From the NCBI GenBank assembly GCA_903824155.1, contig CAIJVL010000018.1, forward strand, positions 1-30,408: a DNA stretch of 30,408 bases, in the 5' to 3' direction. Position 1 is the stretch's first letter. The number at the start of each line of letters is the position of its first letter. Under the pieces are notes generated by a model. It was not told the origin of the DNA. It made no database searches and was given only the letters and a program-made list of their open reading frames with translations. Position numbers and translations under genes: made by a program. Below, one piece after another: positions 20,683-30,408 of this stretch. The stretch comes from Candidatus Adlerbacteria bacterium. Lineage in GTDB: Bacteria; Patescibacteriota; Minisyncoccia; Phycocordibacterales; SBAW01.

Positions 20683-21054
20683 ATGAAATACCTCGCATCG
20701 TTTGGTGTTACGACAGCGGTTTTGTTTGCACTTTCGACATCCCCGGCCCTTGCTTTGGCTAACACGGGGCAGTACATGCATCCCAACCATTACCAACCAC
20801 CGCAAACGTACTACAACAACTCGTATTATCCCTACAACTACAGTTACGGATATCCCTACTACAATAATAATTACAACTATACTTACCAGCAATACCCGTA
20901 TTATCAATACCCGTACTACGCGGGCGGCTATTGCCCGGCCAATTACTACTACGTGAGCGGCCTATGCTACCCTAACAACTACACCACCTATCTGAACTAC
21001 CCCACCTATACACCCACCACCTACACATATCCCTATTACTACTATTCCTACTAA
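20683..21054 (+). CDS. tyrosine-rich secreted protein
   Basis: 123 residues. A signal peptide (1-26, ending ALALA) is followed by a 97-residue chain with 37 Tyr (38%), many Asn, Pro and Thr, and two Cys (YCPANYYY and GLCYPNN). The mature part has no Asp, Glu, Lys or Arg at all. Short units such as YPYY and NYNY recur but there is no strict period. It has no known domain. By analogy to other Tyr-rich extracellular polymers it might be crosslinked through dityrosine, stack on surfaces or form a coat; this is inference. It lies 24 bp after the ABC ATPase and 6 bp before the DUF4342 gene, within the operon-like run. Confidence 0.75.
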   Translation: MKYLASFGVTTAVLFALSTSPALALANTGQYMHPNHYQPPQTYYNNSYYPYNYSYGYPYYNNNYNYTYQQYPYYQYPYYAGGYCPANYYYVSGLCYPNNYTTYLNYPTYTPTTYTYPYYYYSY

Positions 21055-21060
21055 CGCTTT

Positions 21061-21294
21061 ATGGCAACAGAAGAATTTAAAATCGACGGCGAGCAGCTTC
21101 TGTCAAAAGTCAAAGAGCTTATCCATGAGGGAAATATACGCCGCATAATCATTAAAAATGAAAAAGGCGAAAGCCTCATTGAGATCCCTCTTACGATAGG
21201 CGCGATCGGCGCAGTAATCGCACCGGCGCTTGTGGCGGTCGGCGCGATCGCCGCCTTAATTACCAAAGGTTCAATTGTGGTCGAAAAGAGATAA
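21061..21294 (+). CDS. DUF4342-family protein
   Basis: 77 residues. The sequence closely follows the DUF4342 pattern: EEFKIDGEQLLSKVKELIHE, then GNIRRIIIKNEKGESLIEIP, then LTIGAIGAVIAPALVAVGAI. The first half is soluble and the second forms one hydrophobic hairpin or two short membrane segments. Members are often located next to sHSP or stress genes and are of unknown function. It starts 6 bp after the Tyr-rich protein stop; no SD is seen. Confidence 0.85.
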   Translation: MATEEFKIDGEQLLSKVKELIHEGNIRRIIIKNEKGESLIEIPLTIGAIGAVIAPALVAVGAIAALITKGSIVVEKR

Positions 21295-21314
21295 TCCCCC
21301 TATTCCTTCTTATT

Positions 21315-21782
21315 ATGAAAAATGAACAGGATCTGTTGTCATACCTTTTCCGGATCCGCGGCATACCGCATTATTACGGCGACCACATACGAGCCCTTTT
21401 TGTAGCGACCGCCGTGCTCTCGGTTATAATCATACCCCTATATGGTGATTTGATACCGTTCGGCACGCTGACGCAAGTGCTCTGTGCCATCCTTTTAGTG
21501 CTGCTGGGCGGGCTCACCAACCCGCACGGACGCATGGTGATGTGGTATGACACAATCGTTGCAGGACTTGGCACCCTGCTCTTAGAGTCGGCGGCCATTA
21601 CCTACTATCCTACCGGCTCGATAGAGCTTTTCCTGGCCCGCGAGGCGGCGGCGCTCGCGCTCCTGTTTTCGTTTTACTTTAGCGTAAAAACGCTGCGGGC
21701 CATGTCTTTGGGCAAGCTTGGCAAGGCAAGTCTGCCTTGGGAGTTCGAAGAGAACGGTAGCGACTCTGCCCCTAATGAGTAA
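21315..21782 (+). CDS. four-TM membrane protein of unknown function
   Basis: 155 residues with four hydrophobic segments (about 28-45, 50-68, 78-100, 108-126), a soluble N-terminus (MKNEQDLLSYLFRIRGIPHY) and an acidic C-terminal tail (EFEENGSDSAPNE). I see no family signature. It overlaps the TspO gene by 8 bp (ATGAGTAA), suggesting coupling. It starts 20 bp after the DUF4342 stop and has no SD. Confidence 0.65.
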   Translation: MKNEQDLLSYLFRIRGIPHYYGDHIRALFVATAVLSVIIIPLYGDLIPFGTLTQVLCAILLVLLGGLTNPHGRMVMWYDTIVAGLGTLLLESAAITYYPTGSIELFLAREAAALALLFSFYFSVKTLRAMSLGKLGKASLPWEFEENGSDSAPNE

Positions 21783-22185
21783 TCCTATGCGTACACAAAC
21801 TGCATACCGTAATTACAAAAAGCCATCGTGGGCGCCGCCCGCGTGGCTTTTTGCTCCGGTATGGACCGTCCTGTATATCCTCATAGCCGTTTCCTTCGGC
21901 TATGTCGGCTACTTGTACCTCGAAGGGAGTATTCCTTTCCTGATACTTTTGCCGTTCGTGCTGAATTTGGTTTTTAACTTTCTGTTTACAACGATCCAAT
22001 TTCGCTGGCGCGACTTAAACCTAGCGCTTGTTGACGTACTTTTGGTATTTGCCAGCCTCGTATGGGCGCTAGTAGGCATTTCTGTAACTGTCCCGTGGGT
22101 CGCGCTTATCAACCTGCCCTACTTGGCGTGGGTATTTTTTGCGAGCATTTTACAGCTAACTATTGTGGTGATGAATCGCGCTTAA
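21775..22185 (+). CDS. TspO/MBR family protein
   Basis: 136 residues from ATG 21775 (132 from ATG 21787). Five membrane helices typical of the tryptophan-rich sensory / peripheral benzodiazepine receptor family, with the family signature KPSWAPPAWLFAPVWTVLYI in the first loop and NLVFNFLFTTIQFRWRDLNL later. TspO proteins bind tetrapyrroles or other small hydrophobic ligands and act in stress response. It overlaps the preceding membrane-protein gene and is followed by 46 bp before DUF2127. The conserved Trp and Pro of the ligand site are present. A role next to Hsp20 and DUF4342 fits stress adaptation. Confidence 0.92.
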   Translation: MSNPMRTQTAYRNYKKPSWAPPAWLFAPVWTVLYILIAVSFGYVGYLYLEGSIPFLILLPFVLNLVFNFLFTTIQFRWRDLNLALVDVLLVFASLVWALVGISVTVPWVALINLPYLAWVFFASILQLTIVVMNRA

Positions 22186-22216
22186 ACGTACACTTTTGTT
22201 CTTTCCCCCACTAGGC

Positions 22217-22231
22217 TATACTGCTTCTACC
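22217..22231 (+). promoter_or_regulatory. candidate -10 for leaderless DUF2127 transcript
   Basis: TATACT (22217-22222) ends 9 nt before the GTG start at 22232 and there is no SD between them. TTGTTC at 22196-22201 is a weak -35 candidate at 15 bp. Confidence 0.45.
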
Positions 22232-22732
22232 GTGCCAAACGAATTTACCCAAACGTTTACAAAAGACCAAGAAAAGCGGATTAGCCTGTATTTCCGCATT
22301 AGTATTTTTATCAAAGGAGCTATTTCGCTTGCCGAAACGCTTGCCGGCATCGCACTCCTCTTTATACCCGTGTCCTATTTTTTAAACCTGCTTGCACTCT
22401 ACGCCGAAGCTGAACTGCGCGAAGACTCGGGCGGTTTTATCGCTAGTCATTTGTTACAGCTCTCCCAGCAGGCCGCCCTTATTAGCGGTACGTTTATTGC
22501 GCTCTATCTTTTAAGTCGCGGCTTGGTCAAAGTATTGCTTATCTGGGCCATGCTTAAAAACCAGCTCTGGGCGTATCCCGCTTCGCTGGTGGTGATAGGG
22601 CTGTTCGTCCTCTACCAGGTGTATCAAATCGCCACCCTGCATTCGTGGCTCGTAGTATTGCTGACGCTCTTCGACTTGGTCGTGATGTACTTCATCTGGC
22701 GCGAGTACGAGGTCTTAAAGTTCGAGGCCTGA
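22232..22732 (+). CDS. DUF2127-family membrane protein
   Basis: 166 residues from the GTG at 22232. It has four membrane segments and the DUF2127 features: FRISIFIKGAISLAETLAG near the N-terminus, a central YLLSRGLVKVLLIWAMLKNQ, then WAYPASLVVIGLFVLYQVYQ and a final IWREYEVLK. Function unknown. The GTG is chosen because a -10 box ends 9 nt upstream and a longer reading would include that promoter. It has its own apparent promoter, so it may be separate from the operon before it. Its stop is 5 bp from the stop of the convergent DUF5667 gene. Confidence 0.85.
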   Translation: MPNEFTQTFTKDQEKRISLYFRISIFIKGAISLAETLAGIALLFIPVSYFLNLLALYAEAELREDSGGFIASHLLQLSQQAALISGTFIALYLLSRGLVKVLLIWAMLKNQLWAYPASLVVIGLFVLYQVYQIATLHSWLVVLLTLFDLVVMYFIWREYEVLKFEA

Positions 22733-22737
22733 TACTA

Positions 22738-24099
22738 TCAATGCAGATTAGAGTGGAAGCCGTCTGAGCCTTTACCCTGATTGTCCTGCGTATCCTGTCC
22801 GTTATCACCGGAAGCATTGTCGGTTGTGGTAGCTGCAGACGTGGCAGGAATGATAGTGGGCATTTTTCCGGAATCATTTCCGCCCTGCGAATTGTTATTA
22901 TCTGAATTACCGAGCAACCCCGAAAGTAAATGTATATTGAATTTTTCACCTGCCTTAAGGTACGCGTCCAACTTTACTGACGCGCGTATGACACTGGTAA
23001 AGTCCTGCACTGCAGCCGAAGCGTTGCCTGCAGCAAGTTCAGCGGCAGCCGAAGCGTAATTGGTTTGCAAAATCGCAAGTTGCGCGCTTATTTGCGCCGA
23101 GGTACTGCCGTCGAGCGACTTCTTAAGTACCGCAAAGTCCTGCTGCGCTGCGGCAAGGCTGGTGCTTGCTTGCGCGCTTAGAGAGGCGGCTACTTTTGGA
23201 TCATTTGCACTGCCCGAAGTTTTAGAAAGTGTAATGCCCGAAGTCGGATGAGGTACGGGAGTGGAAGTCGCGCTCGAACTTGCGCTGCCGGTAGCTGAAG
23301 TTTGCGGAGCCACTGCGGCAAACGTGCGTATGCGTGCGTCATTTTGCGGAGTGGCAGTTGCTGCGGGCGCAGGTGCATTGGTATCTGTCGCTATCGCAAG
23401 CGAAAGGCCGTTATCGCTATTGCTACCATTGTCCTGATTCCCCCGCTCGGCCTCTTGCCGCACCTGCATTGCCAGCACGTTTGAGTTTTGCATCGTTTCA
23501 TCGCTTTTTGAGTCGTCGCCTATCTGAGCCAAGATCGCGCCATGAGCAGCCAAAGTTGAGTTAAAATCGGTATCTAATTGCGCGGCAGTGCCCGGGTCGT
23601 TAGAAGCGAGAGTCTGCGTACCCGCCTGCGCGGCTTGTGCATGCGCGGTAAAGTTTGCCGCAAGTTCGGCCGTAGTAGTTGCGTCAAGCGTACCTTGCGA
23701 AGCGAGTGTTTCAGCCTCTTCGAGACGGGTGGTTGCAAGCTGCGCATTTACCTGCGCTTTAGATTCGGGCGAGGTTGCGAGCGCAGTCTGCACGGCTTCG
23801 TTTACATTTATTTTAATTGCATAGAGAGGCTCGCCCGGAAGCGCGCTTTGTGCGGCAAAAGCGGTACCGCCGCTGAGGCCTATTACCAAAAGTAACGCGA
23901 CAGGGACCATGTACTGCGGAGAAAAGAAGTAGTACATGCTCGGCACCGGCTTCGTTATTTTGGGAGCAGGCGCCGCAGTAGCCGCTACCGGATTATTTTC
24001 CAAATAGGTATAGAGCCGCATGCGCATAGCCTGCTTTTCGCTTTGTGCAAGCTTTGTGGTGCGTGCACTGTTTTTAAGTTGTGTAAAAAAGTTGTTCAT
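22738..24099 (-). CDS. DUF5667-type membrane protein, probable anti-sigma partner
   Basis: 453 residues. A cytoplasmic N-terminus of about 60 residues (SARTTKLAQSEKQAMRMRLY) leads into one membrane helix (about 62-83: PVALLLVIGLSGGTAFAAQ), followed by SALPGEPLYAIKINVNEAVQ, the start signature of DUF5667. The outer part is Ala/Thr/Ser-rich and helical with linkers up to the C-terminal Asn/Gly/Asp-rich tail. It lies 5 bp downstream of the ECF sigma gene. Membrane proteins in this place usually act as anti-sigma factors, with the N-terminus holding the sigma factor and the outer domain sensing stress; here this is inference from order and topology. No zinc anti-sigma motif (HxxxCxxC) is visible. 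Confidence 0.8.
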   Translation of the reverse strand: MNNFFTQLKNSARTTKLAQSEKQAMRMRLYTYLENNPVAATAAPAPKITKPVPSMYYFFSPQYMVPVALLLVIGLSGGTAFAAQSALPGEPLYAIKINVNEAVQTALATSPESKAQVNAQLATTRLEEAETLASQGTLDATTTAELAANFTAHAQAAQAGTQTLASNDPGTAAQLDTDFNSTLAAHGAILAQIGDDSKSDETMQNSNVLAMQVRQEAERGNQDNGSNSDNGLSLAIATDTNAPAPAATATPQNDARIRTFAAVAPQTSATGSASSSATSTPVPHPTSGITLSKTSGSANDPKVAASLSAQASTSLAAAQQDFAVLKKSLDGSTSAQISAQLAILQTNYASAAAELAAGNASAAVQDFTSVIRASVKLDAYLKAGEKFNIHLLSGLLGNSDNNNSQGGNDSGKMPTIIPATSAATTTDNASGDNGQDTQDNQGKGSDGFHSNLH

Positions 24100-24104
24100 A
24101 TCTG

Positions 24105-24644
24105 TTATGCCATTCCTGTCTCTGTTGCTTCGAGCAACTCGCGCATCTTTTTGAGCGCCCGGTGGATCCGCACGGAGACGACGTTCTCGCTCTCATCCAC
24201 TATCACGCCAATCTCTTTGGGCGAAAGTCCCTCGACATACCGCAAGAGTATCACTTCGCGATATACTTCCGGCAATTCTTCTACCCGTTTAAGCGCCTCT
24301 TTGGCGTCGAGCCGCTCCATTGCAGCCTCTACCGTGTTGGTATCGTCCAAAGGGAGCATCGCTTCCATTTGGCCGCTTTCGGCATTTTCAAGCATGCTAT
24401 CGAGCGAGTGGGTCTTTGCCTTGCGGTACTCATCAATAATAAGGTTGCGCAGGGTTTGGTACAGAAAGGGGCGCAAATCACGTACCTCGCCTCCTTTTCG
24501 GACGTAGTCCCAGGTGCGCATAAAGGCGTCCTGGGTCAGCTCTAGCGCCCTCTCGCGGTCGCTCAGGCGCATGCTGCAATGCCGGAAAAGCTCATCGCTG
24601 TAGCGCTCAAAAGCGTCCTTAAATTGTTGTTCGAATTCTCCCAT
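24105..24644 (-). CDS. ECF-type sigma-70 factor
   Basis: 179 residues, the usual size of ECF sigma factors. Region 2 covers about 8-80 (FERYSDELFRHCSMRLSDRE, then ALELTQDAFMRTWDYVRKGG and LRPFLYQTLRNLIIDEYRK) and region 4 about 118-172 (LPEVYREVILLRYVEGLSPK, then VVSVRIHRALKKMREL). The linker is acidic. It would direct RNA polymerase to a special promoter set, perhaps including its own operon and the divergent peptidase gene. A 26-bp dyad lies 11-36 bp upstream of the start. The DUF5667 gene follows after 5 bp and is the likely regulator. The class of ECF cannot be named from sequence alone. Confidence 0.92.
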   Translation of the reverse strand: MGEFEQQFKDAFERYSDELFRHCSMRLSDRERALELTQDAFMRTWDYVRKGGEVRDLRPFLYQTLRNLIIDEYRKAKTHSLDSMLENAESGQMEAMLPLDDTNTVEAAMERLDAKEALKRVEELPEVYREVILLRYVEGLSPKEIGVIVDESENVVSVRIHRALKKMRELLEATETGMA

Positions 24645-24654
24645 ATATAGAGAC

Positions 24655-24680
24655 GGATGAAGGAGTATACTCTTTCATCC
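24655..24680. promoter_or_regulatory. 26-bp palindrome upstream of the sigma gene
   Basis: GGATGAAGGAGTA (24655-24667) meets TACTCTTTCATCC (24668-24680) with no loop; 12 of 13 pairs match and the other is G-T. Its centre forms TATACT on the minus strand (24669 to 24664), 19 nt from the sigma ATG, so a protein bound to the dyad would cover a -10 box. Operator or autoregulatory site is inferred. Confidence 0.6.
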
Positions 24681-24710
24681 CAAGATATTCTACCTGTTTA
24701 GCTCATTTTG

Positions 24711-24741
24711 CCCTAGTCATAAGTATCCTAGGGTCCTAGGG
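24711..24741. promoter_or_regulatory. TCCTAGGG tandem repeat with upstream CCCTAG
   Basis: TCCTAGGG occurs twice in direct tandem (24726-24741) and the complementary CCCTAG lies at 24711-24716. It sits 18 bp upstream of the candidate -35 of the peptidase gene, where an activator or a sigma-specific -35 could act. An additional TACACAA/TTGTGTA dyad lies at 24751-24772. Confidence 0.5.
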
Positions 24742-24759
24742 GTTGTCTTTTACACAAGT

Positions 24760-24789
24760 TTGCATTTGTGTATCGGGCACTGGTAAGCT
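24760..24789 (+). promoter_or_regulatory. promoter of the sedolisin gene
   Basis: TTGCAT (24760-24765), an 18-bp spacer and TGG-TAAGCT (24784-24789) form an extended -10 promoter that ends 6 nt before the ATG at 24796. There is no SD, so the transcript would be leaderless. Confidence 0.55.
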
Positions 24790-24795
24790 CCTGCC

Positions 24796-25914
24796 ATGCA
24801 AAAAATAAAGCCGTTTTTTGAAAGCATTATCGTAAGTACGGTTCTGGTCGTTATCCTTTCTTTTTGTTTTTATTATTCGGCGCAGGCTTCGTATCATTTT
24901 TCCGATTACAAAGGCACTCCGCCGATACATACACAGAGTGGCATGACTAAAATGCCGGTCGGTATGACCCCGCAAGAAATTAAAAAGATCTACAATCTTC
25001 CTGCAAGCGGGGGCCACGGCACCATAGTTATCGTTGGCGCCTACAACGACGCGACTATCGAAGCGGATCTCAATGCTTTTAGCAAAACATTCAACCTGCC
25101 GCCCTGTATCACGGCAAACGGTTGTTTTACCAAGCATCCAATGAGCACAAGCATTGCAAGCAACAGCGGCTGGGCCATGGAGACGTCGCTCGATGTCGAA
25201 TGGGCGCACGCGATAGCTCCGCAAGCAAAGATACTTCTAGTCGAAGCGGCAACGCAAAGCGGCGCCAACTTACTAAAGGCGGTCGACTACGCGGCAAGCA
25301 TTAAAGATGCAGCGGCTATTTCTATGAGTTGGGGAGGGGGTGAATTCCCCGAGGAAACTTCGCTGGACTCGCACTTTGTAAGCAAGAGTGGCGCGCCATT
25401 CTTTGCATCCTCAGGCGACAGCGGCGCCGGCGCATCATGGCCGGCCAGCTCGCCCAACGTTATTGGCGTAGGTGGTACTTCGATTACCCTTTCGAGTAAC
25501 GGCACATTTAAATCTGAAGGTGCATGGAGTGGCAGCGGAGGCGGCATAAGTGCTTACGAAAAAGAACCCGCATTCCAAACTGGATACAGCATACCGAAAG
25601 CGGGTGGCATGCGCGCCATTCCCGACGTTGCGTACGATGCCGATCCGCAAAGCGGCTTCCCCATTTACGTAAAGGGCTCATGGCACACCGTTGGCGGCAC
25701 TTCGGCAGGAGCTCCGCAGTGGGCAGCAATCGCAACGCTTAGTGTTGGCATTACCAACGCGCGGTTATACGCCGACAAATCAACAGGCGAAAATGCAAAA
25801 TACTTCCGCGATATTACCAGCGGCGCTAACGGCAGCTGCGGATATTTTTGCACCGCCCGCGCCCACTACGACTACGTTACCGGCCTCGGTTCCCCGCAAA
25901 CCGATTCGTTTTAA
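24796..25914 (+). CDS. S53-family serine-carboxyl peptidase (sedolisin-like)
   Basis: 372 residues. One N-terminal membrane or signal segment (about 9-31) is followed directly by the peptidase domain (GMTPQEIKKIYNLP onward). The S53 catalytic set is present: Glu129 and Asp133 in METSLDVEWAHA, Asp208 in SSGDSGAGASWP (oxyanion) and Ser303 in VGGTSAGAPQWAA. The C-terminal calcium site is indicated by FRDITSGANG and YDYVTGLGSP. The roughly 180-residue pro-domain of typical sedolisins is missing, so it may not need autoactivation or may be held by another factor. It is divergent from the ECF sigma gene with operator-like repeats between them and ends exactly at the stop of the convergent malic enzyme gene. 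A secreted, acid-active endopeptidase is expected. Confidence 0.92.
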   Translation: MQKIKPFFESIIVSTVLVVILSFCFYYSAQASYHFSDYKGTPPIHTQSGMTKMPVGMTPQEIKKIYNLPASGGHGTIVIVGAYNDATIEADLNAFSKTFNLPPCITANGCFTKHPMSTSIASNSGWAMETSLDVEWAHAIAPQAKILLVEAATQSGANLLKAVDYAASIKDAAAISMSWGGGEFPEETSLDSHFVSKSGAPFFASSGDSGAGASWPASSPNVIGVGGTSITLSSNGTFKSEGAWSGSGGGISAYEKEPAFQTGYSIPKAGGMRAIPDVAYDADPQSGFPIYVKGSWHTVGGTSAGAPQWAAIATLSVGITNARLYADKSTGENAKYFRDITSGANGSCGYFCTARAHYDYVTGLGSPQTDSF

Positions 25915-27051
25915 TTACTTTATAGCCTTGGCAACCGCTTGAGAGACTCCCTTTTCAAACGCTCCCGGCACTATTTTTTGCGCGGTGGGCTTTTTAACCA
26001 GAGCCGCCAAACTTCTGGCGGCTTTTAACTTCATCTCATCGGTAATTTTAGTAACGCGATTGTCGAGCGCACCGCGAAAGACACCGGGAAAGACGAGCGA
26101 GTTATTTATCTGGTTCGGATAATCGCTGCGGCCGGTGCCCACCACCGCGGCTCCCCCTTTAAGAGCCTCTTCGGGCATTATCTCAGGAGTAGGATTGGCC
26201 ATAGCAAACACAATTGCCTTGGGTGCCATCAACGCTACTTCTTTGGCACCCATCAGGTTGGGCCCCGATACGCCAATGAGTGCGTCGGCTCCCATGAGCG
26301 CCTCGCGCAAACCCCCTTCGACCTTGCGCGGATTGCTTACCTTTGCCAATTCCTTCTTATGCGGCTCTTTGCGCGTGTCATCAATGATGCCTTTGCTGTC
26401 TAAAACGATGATATCTTTGATACCCGCCTTAGCAAACAACTTTGCAATGGCCGTGCCCGCGGCACCCGCGCCGCTAATGACCACTTTTAATTTTGCAAAA
26501 TCTTTTTTGACCACCTTTGCCGCGTTCATGAGTGCCGCCAAGACCGCAATAGCCGTGCCGTGCTGGTCGTCGTGCATGACCGGTATATCCAATTTTGCCT
26601 TTATCCGCTCTTCAATCTCAAAACACTCCGGTGCTTTAAAGTCCTCAAGGTTAATACCGCCAAACGCCGGCGCAATGCGCAGCACCGTCTCTACCACCTC
26701 GTCAACGCTGTGCGTATCGAGCACGATTGGGAACGCGTCTACGTCGGCAAATGTTTTAAAAAGCGCGGCCTTCCCTTCCATCACGGGCAATGCGCCGTAG
26801 GGGCCGATGTTGCCAAGCCCCAGCACCGCTGAACCGTCGCTAATGATAGCAACCATCCTGCCTTTAATTGTGTAGTCGCGCGCAAGCTTCGGATTTTTAG
26901 CAACCAGCGAGGAAACAGCCGCAACACCGGGCGTATAAACGAGCGACAAGGTAGGCCTGTCTTTTACCGGCACGGCGGGCATTATACGTATCTTCCCCTG
27001 TAATTTTTTGTGTAAAGCGATCGCCTTCTTATTGTTGTCTATTTTAGCCAT
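25915..27051 (-). CDS. malic enzyme, NAD(P)-dependent
   Basis: 378 residues, the short bacterial form without a phosphotransacetylase domain. It oxidatively decarboxylates malate to pyruvate with a metal ion. Motifs: LSLVYTPGVAAVS with the catalytic Tyr, IISDGSAVLGLGNIGPYGALPVMEGKA (given in two parts here: ISDGSAVLGLGNIGP and YGALPVMEGKA), FGGINLEDFKAPECFEIEE, PVMHDDQHGTAIAVLAAL and the dinucleotide fold VVISGAGAAGTAIAKL. Asp in VLDSKG at the end of beta-2 suggests NAD. TATACT lies 6 nt before the ATG on the minus strand, with no SD, so it has its own leaderless-type promoter in the 15 bp after the large secreted protein gene. The stop codon directly abuts the sedolisin stop with no spacer. 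Confidence 0.94.
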   Translation of the reverse strand: MAKIDNNKKAIALHKKLQGKIRIMPAVPVKDRPTLSLVYTPGVAAVSSLVAKNPKLARDYTIKGRMVAIISDGSAVLGLGNIGPYGALPVMEGKAALFKTFADVDAFPIVLDTHSVDEVVETVLRIAPAFGGINLEDFKAPECFEIEERIKAKLDIPVMHDDQHGTAIAVLAALMNAAKVVKKDFAKLKVVISGAGAAGTAIAKLFAKAGIKDIIVLDSKGIIDDTRKEPHKKELAKVSNPRKVEGGLREALMGADALIGVSGPNLMGAKEVALMAPKAIVFAMANPTPEIMPEEALKGGAAVVGTGRSDYPNQINNSLVFPGVFRGALDNRVTKITDEMKLKAARSLAALVKKPTAQKIVPGAFEKGVSQAVAKAIK

Positions 27052-27066
27052 TACAAGAGTATATCT

Positions 27067-30408
<3,342 letters not shown>

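Overview
The window looks like part of a Candidate Phyla Radiation (Patescibacteria, Parcubacteria-type) chromosome of moderate GC content using the standard code (UGA is used as a stop). Support comes from the compact type IV pilus operon without an outer-membrane secretin, the PilN/PilO/PilP-like proteins of reduced size, secreted proteins pairing a peptidoglycan-binding domain with Ig/fibronectin-like domains, an ECF sigma factor followed by a DUF5667-type membrane protein, many very small genes, and a palindromic CCTGCC/GGCAGG intergenic repeat of the kind common in these genomes. The assignment is inferred; no rRNA or core ribosomal protein gene is present to prove it.

Layout. 1-7234 (minus): type IV pilus locus read pilM-pilN-pilO-pilP-like-pilB-pilT-pilC and then a pilin gene cut by the window edge. 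7258-8224 (plus): a ComF-like phosphoribosyltransferase and a small Cys-containing protein preceded by SD-led mini-ORFs. 8341-8475: tRNA-Ser(GCU) and an unusual hairpin that includes its 3' end. 8523-9441: two overlapping membrane-protein genes. 9419-11211 (minus): DNA ligase and primase-polymerase genes equivalent to a split LigD. 11255-15244: flavin-binding protein, LOG-like protein, SDR oxidoreductase, EamA transporter and a TrmB-PAS regulator. 15420-18244: two secreted proteins, each preceded or followed by a shared double-hairpin terminator element. 18247-18749: gene-free but rich in RNA-like structure. 18750-22732 (plus): eleven small genes packed head to tail (two-TM proteins, a zinc microprotein, Hsp20, an orphan ABC ATPase, a tyrosine-rich secreted protein, DUF4342, TspO, DUF2127). 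22738-24644 (minus): ECF sigma factor and DUF5667 protein, divergent from a sedolisin-type secreted peptidase (24796-25914). 25915-27051 (minus): malic enzyme. 27067-30330 (minus): a 1087-residue multidomain secreted protein whose start abuts an (AC)n tract running off the window end.

How the parts may work together. The pilus locus plus comF fits pilus-driven attachment and DNA uptake; the ligase/polymerase pair could serve repair. The secreted proteins, tyrosine-rich protein, sedolisin and small membrane proteins describe an envelope-rich accessory gene set, as expected for an episymbiont-like cell with a host-facing surface. Two window-wide signals deserve most attention: (1) at least ten genes that head transcription units carry a TAnnnT -10-like hexamer, often with a TGn extension, only 6-11 nt before the start codon and have no Shine-Dalgarno sequence, pointing to leaderless transcripts; (2) the 18.75-22.2 kb run of small envelope and stress genes, including a charge-free 38% tyrosine secreted polypeptide, is not a combination I recognise.
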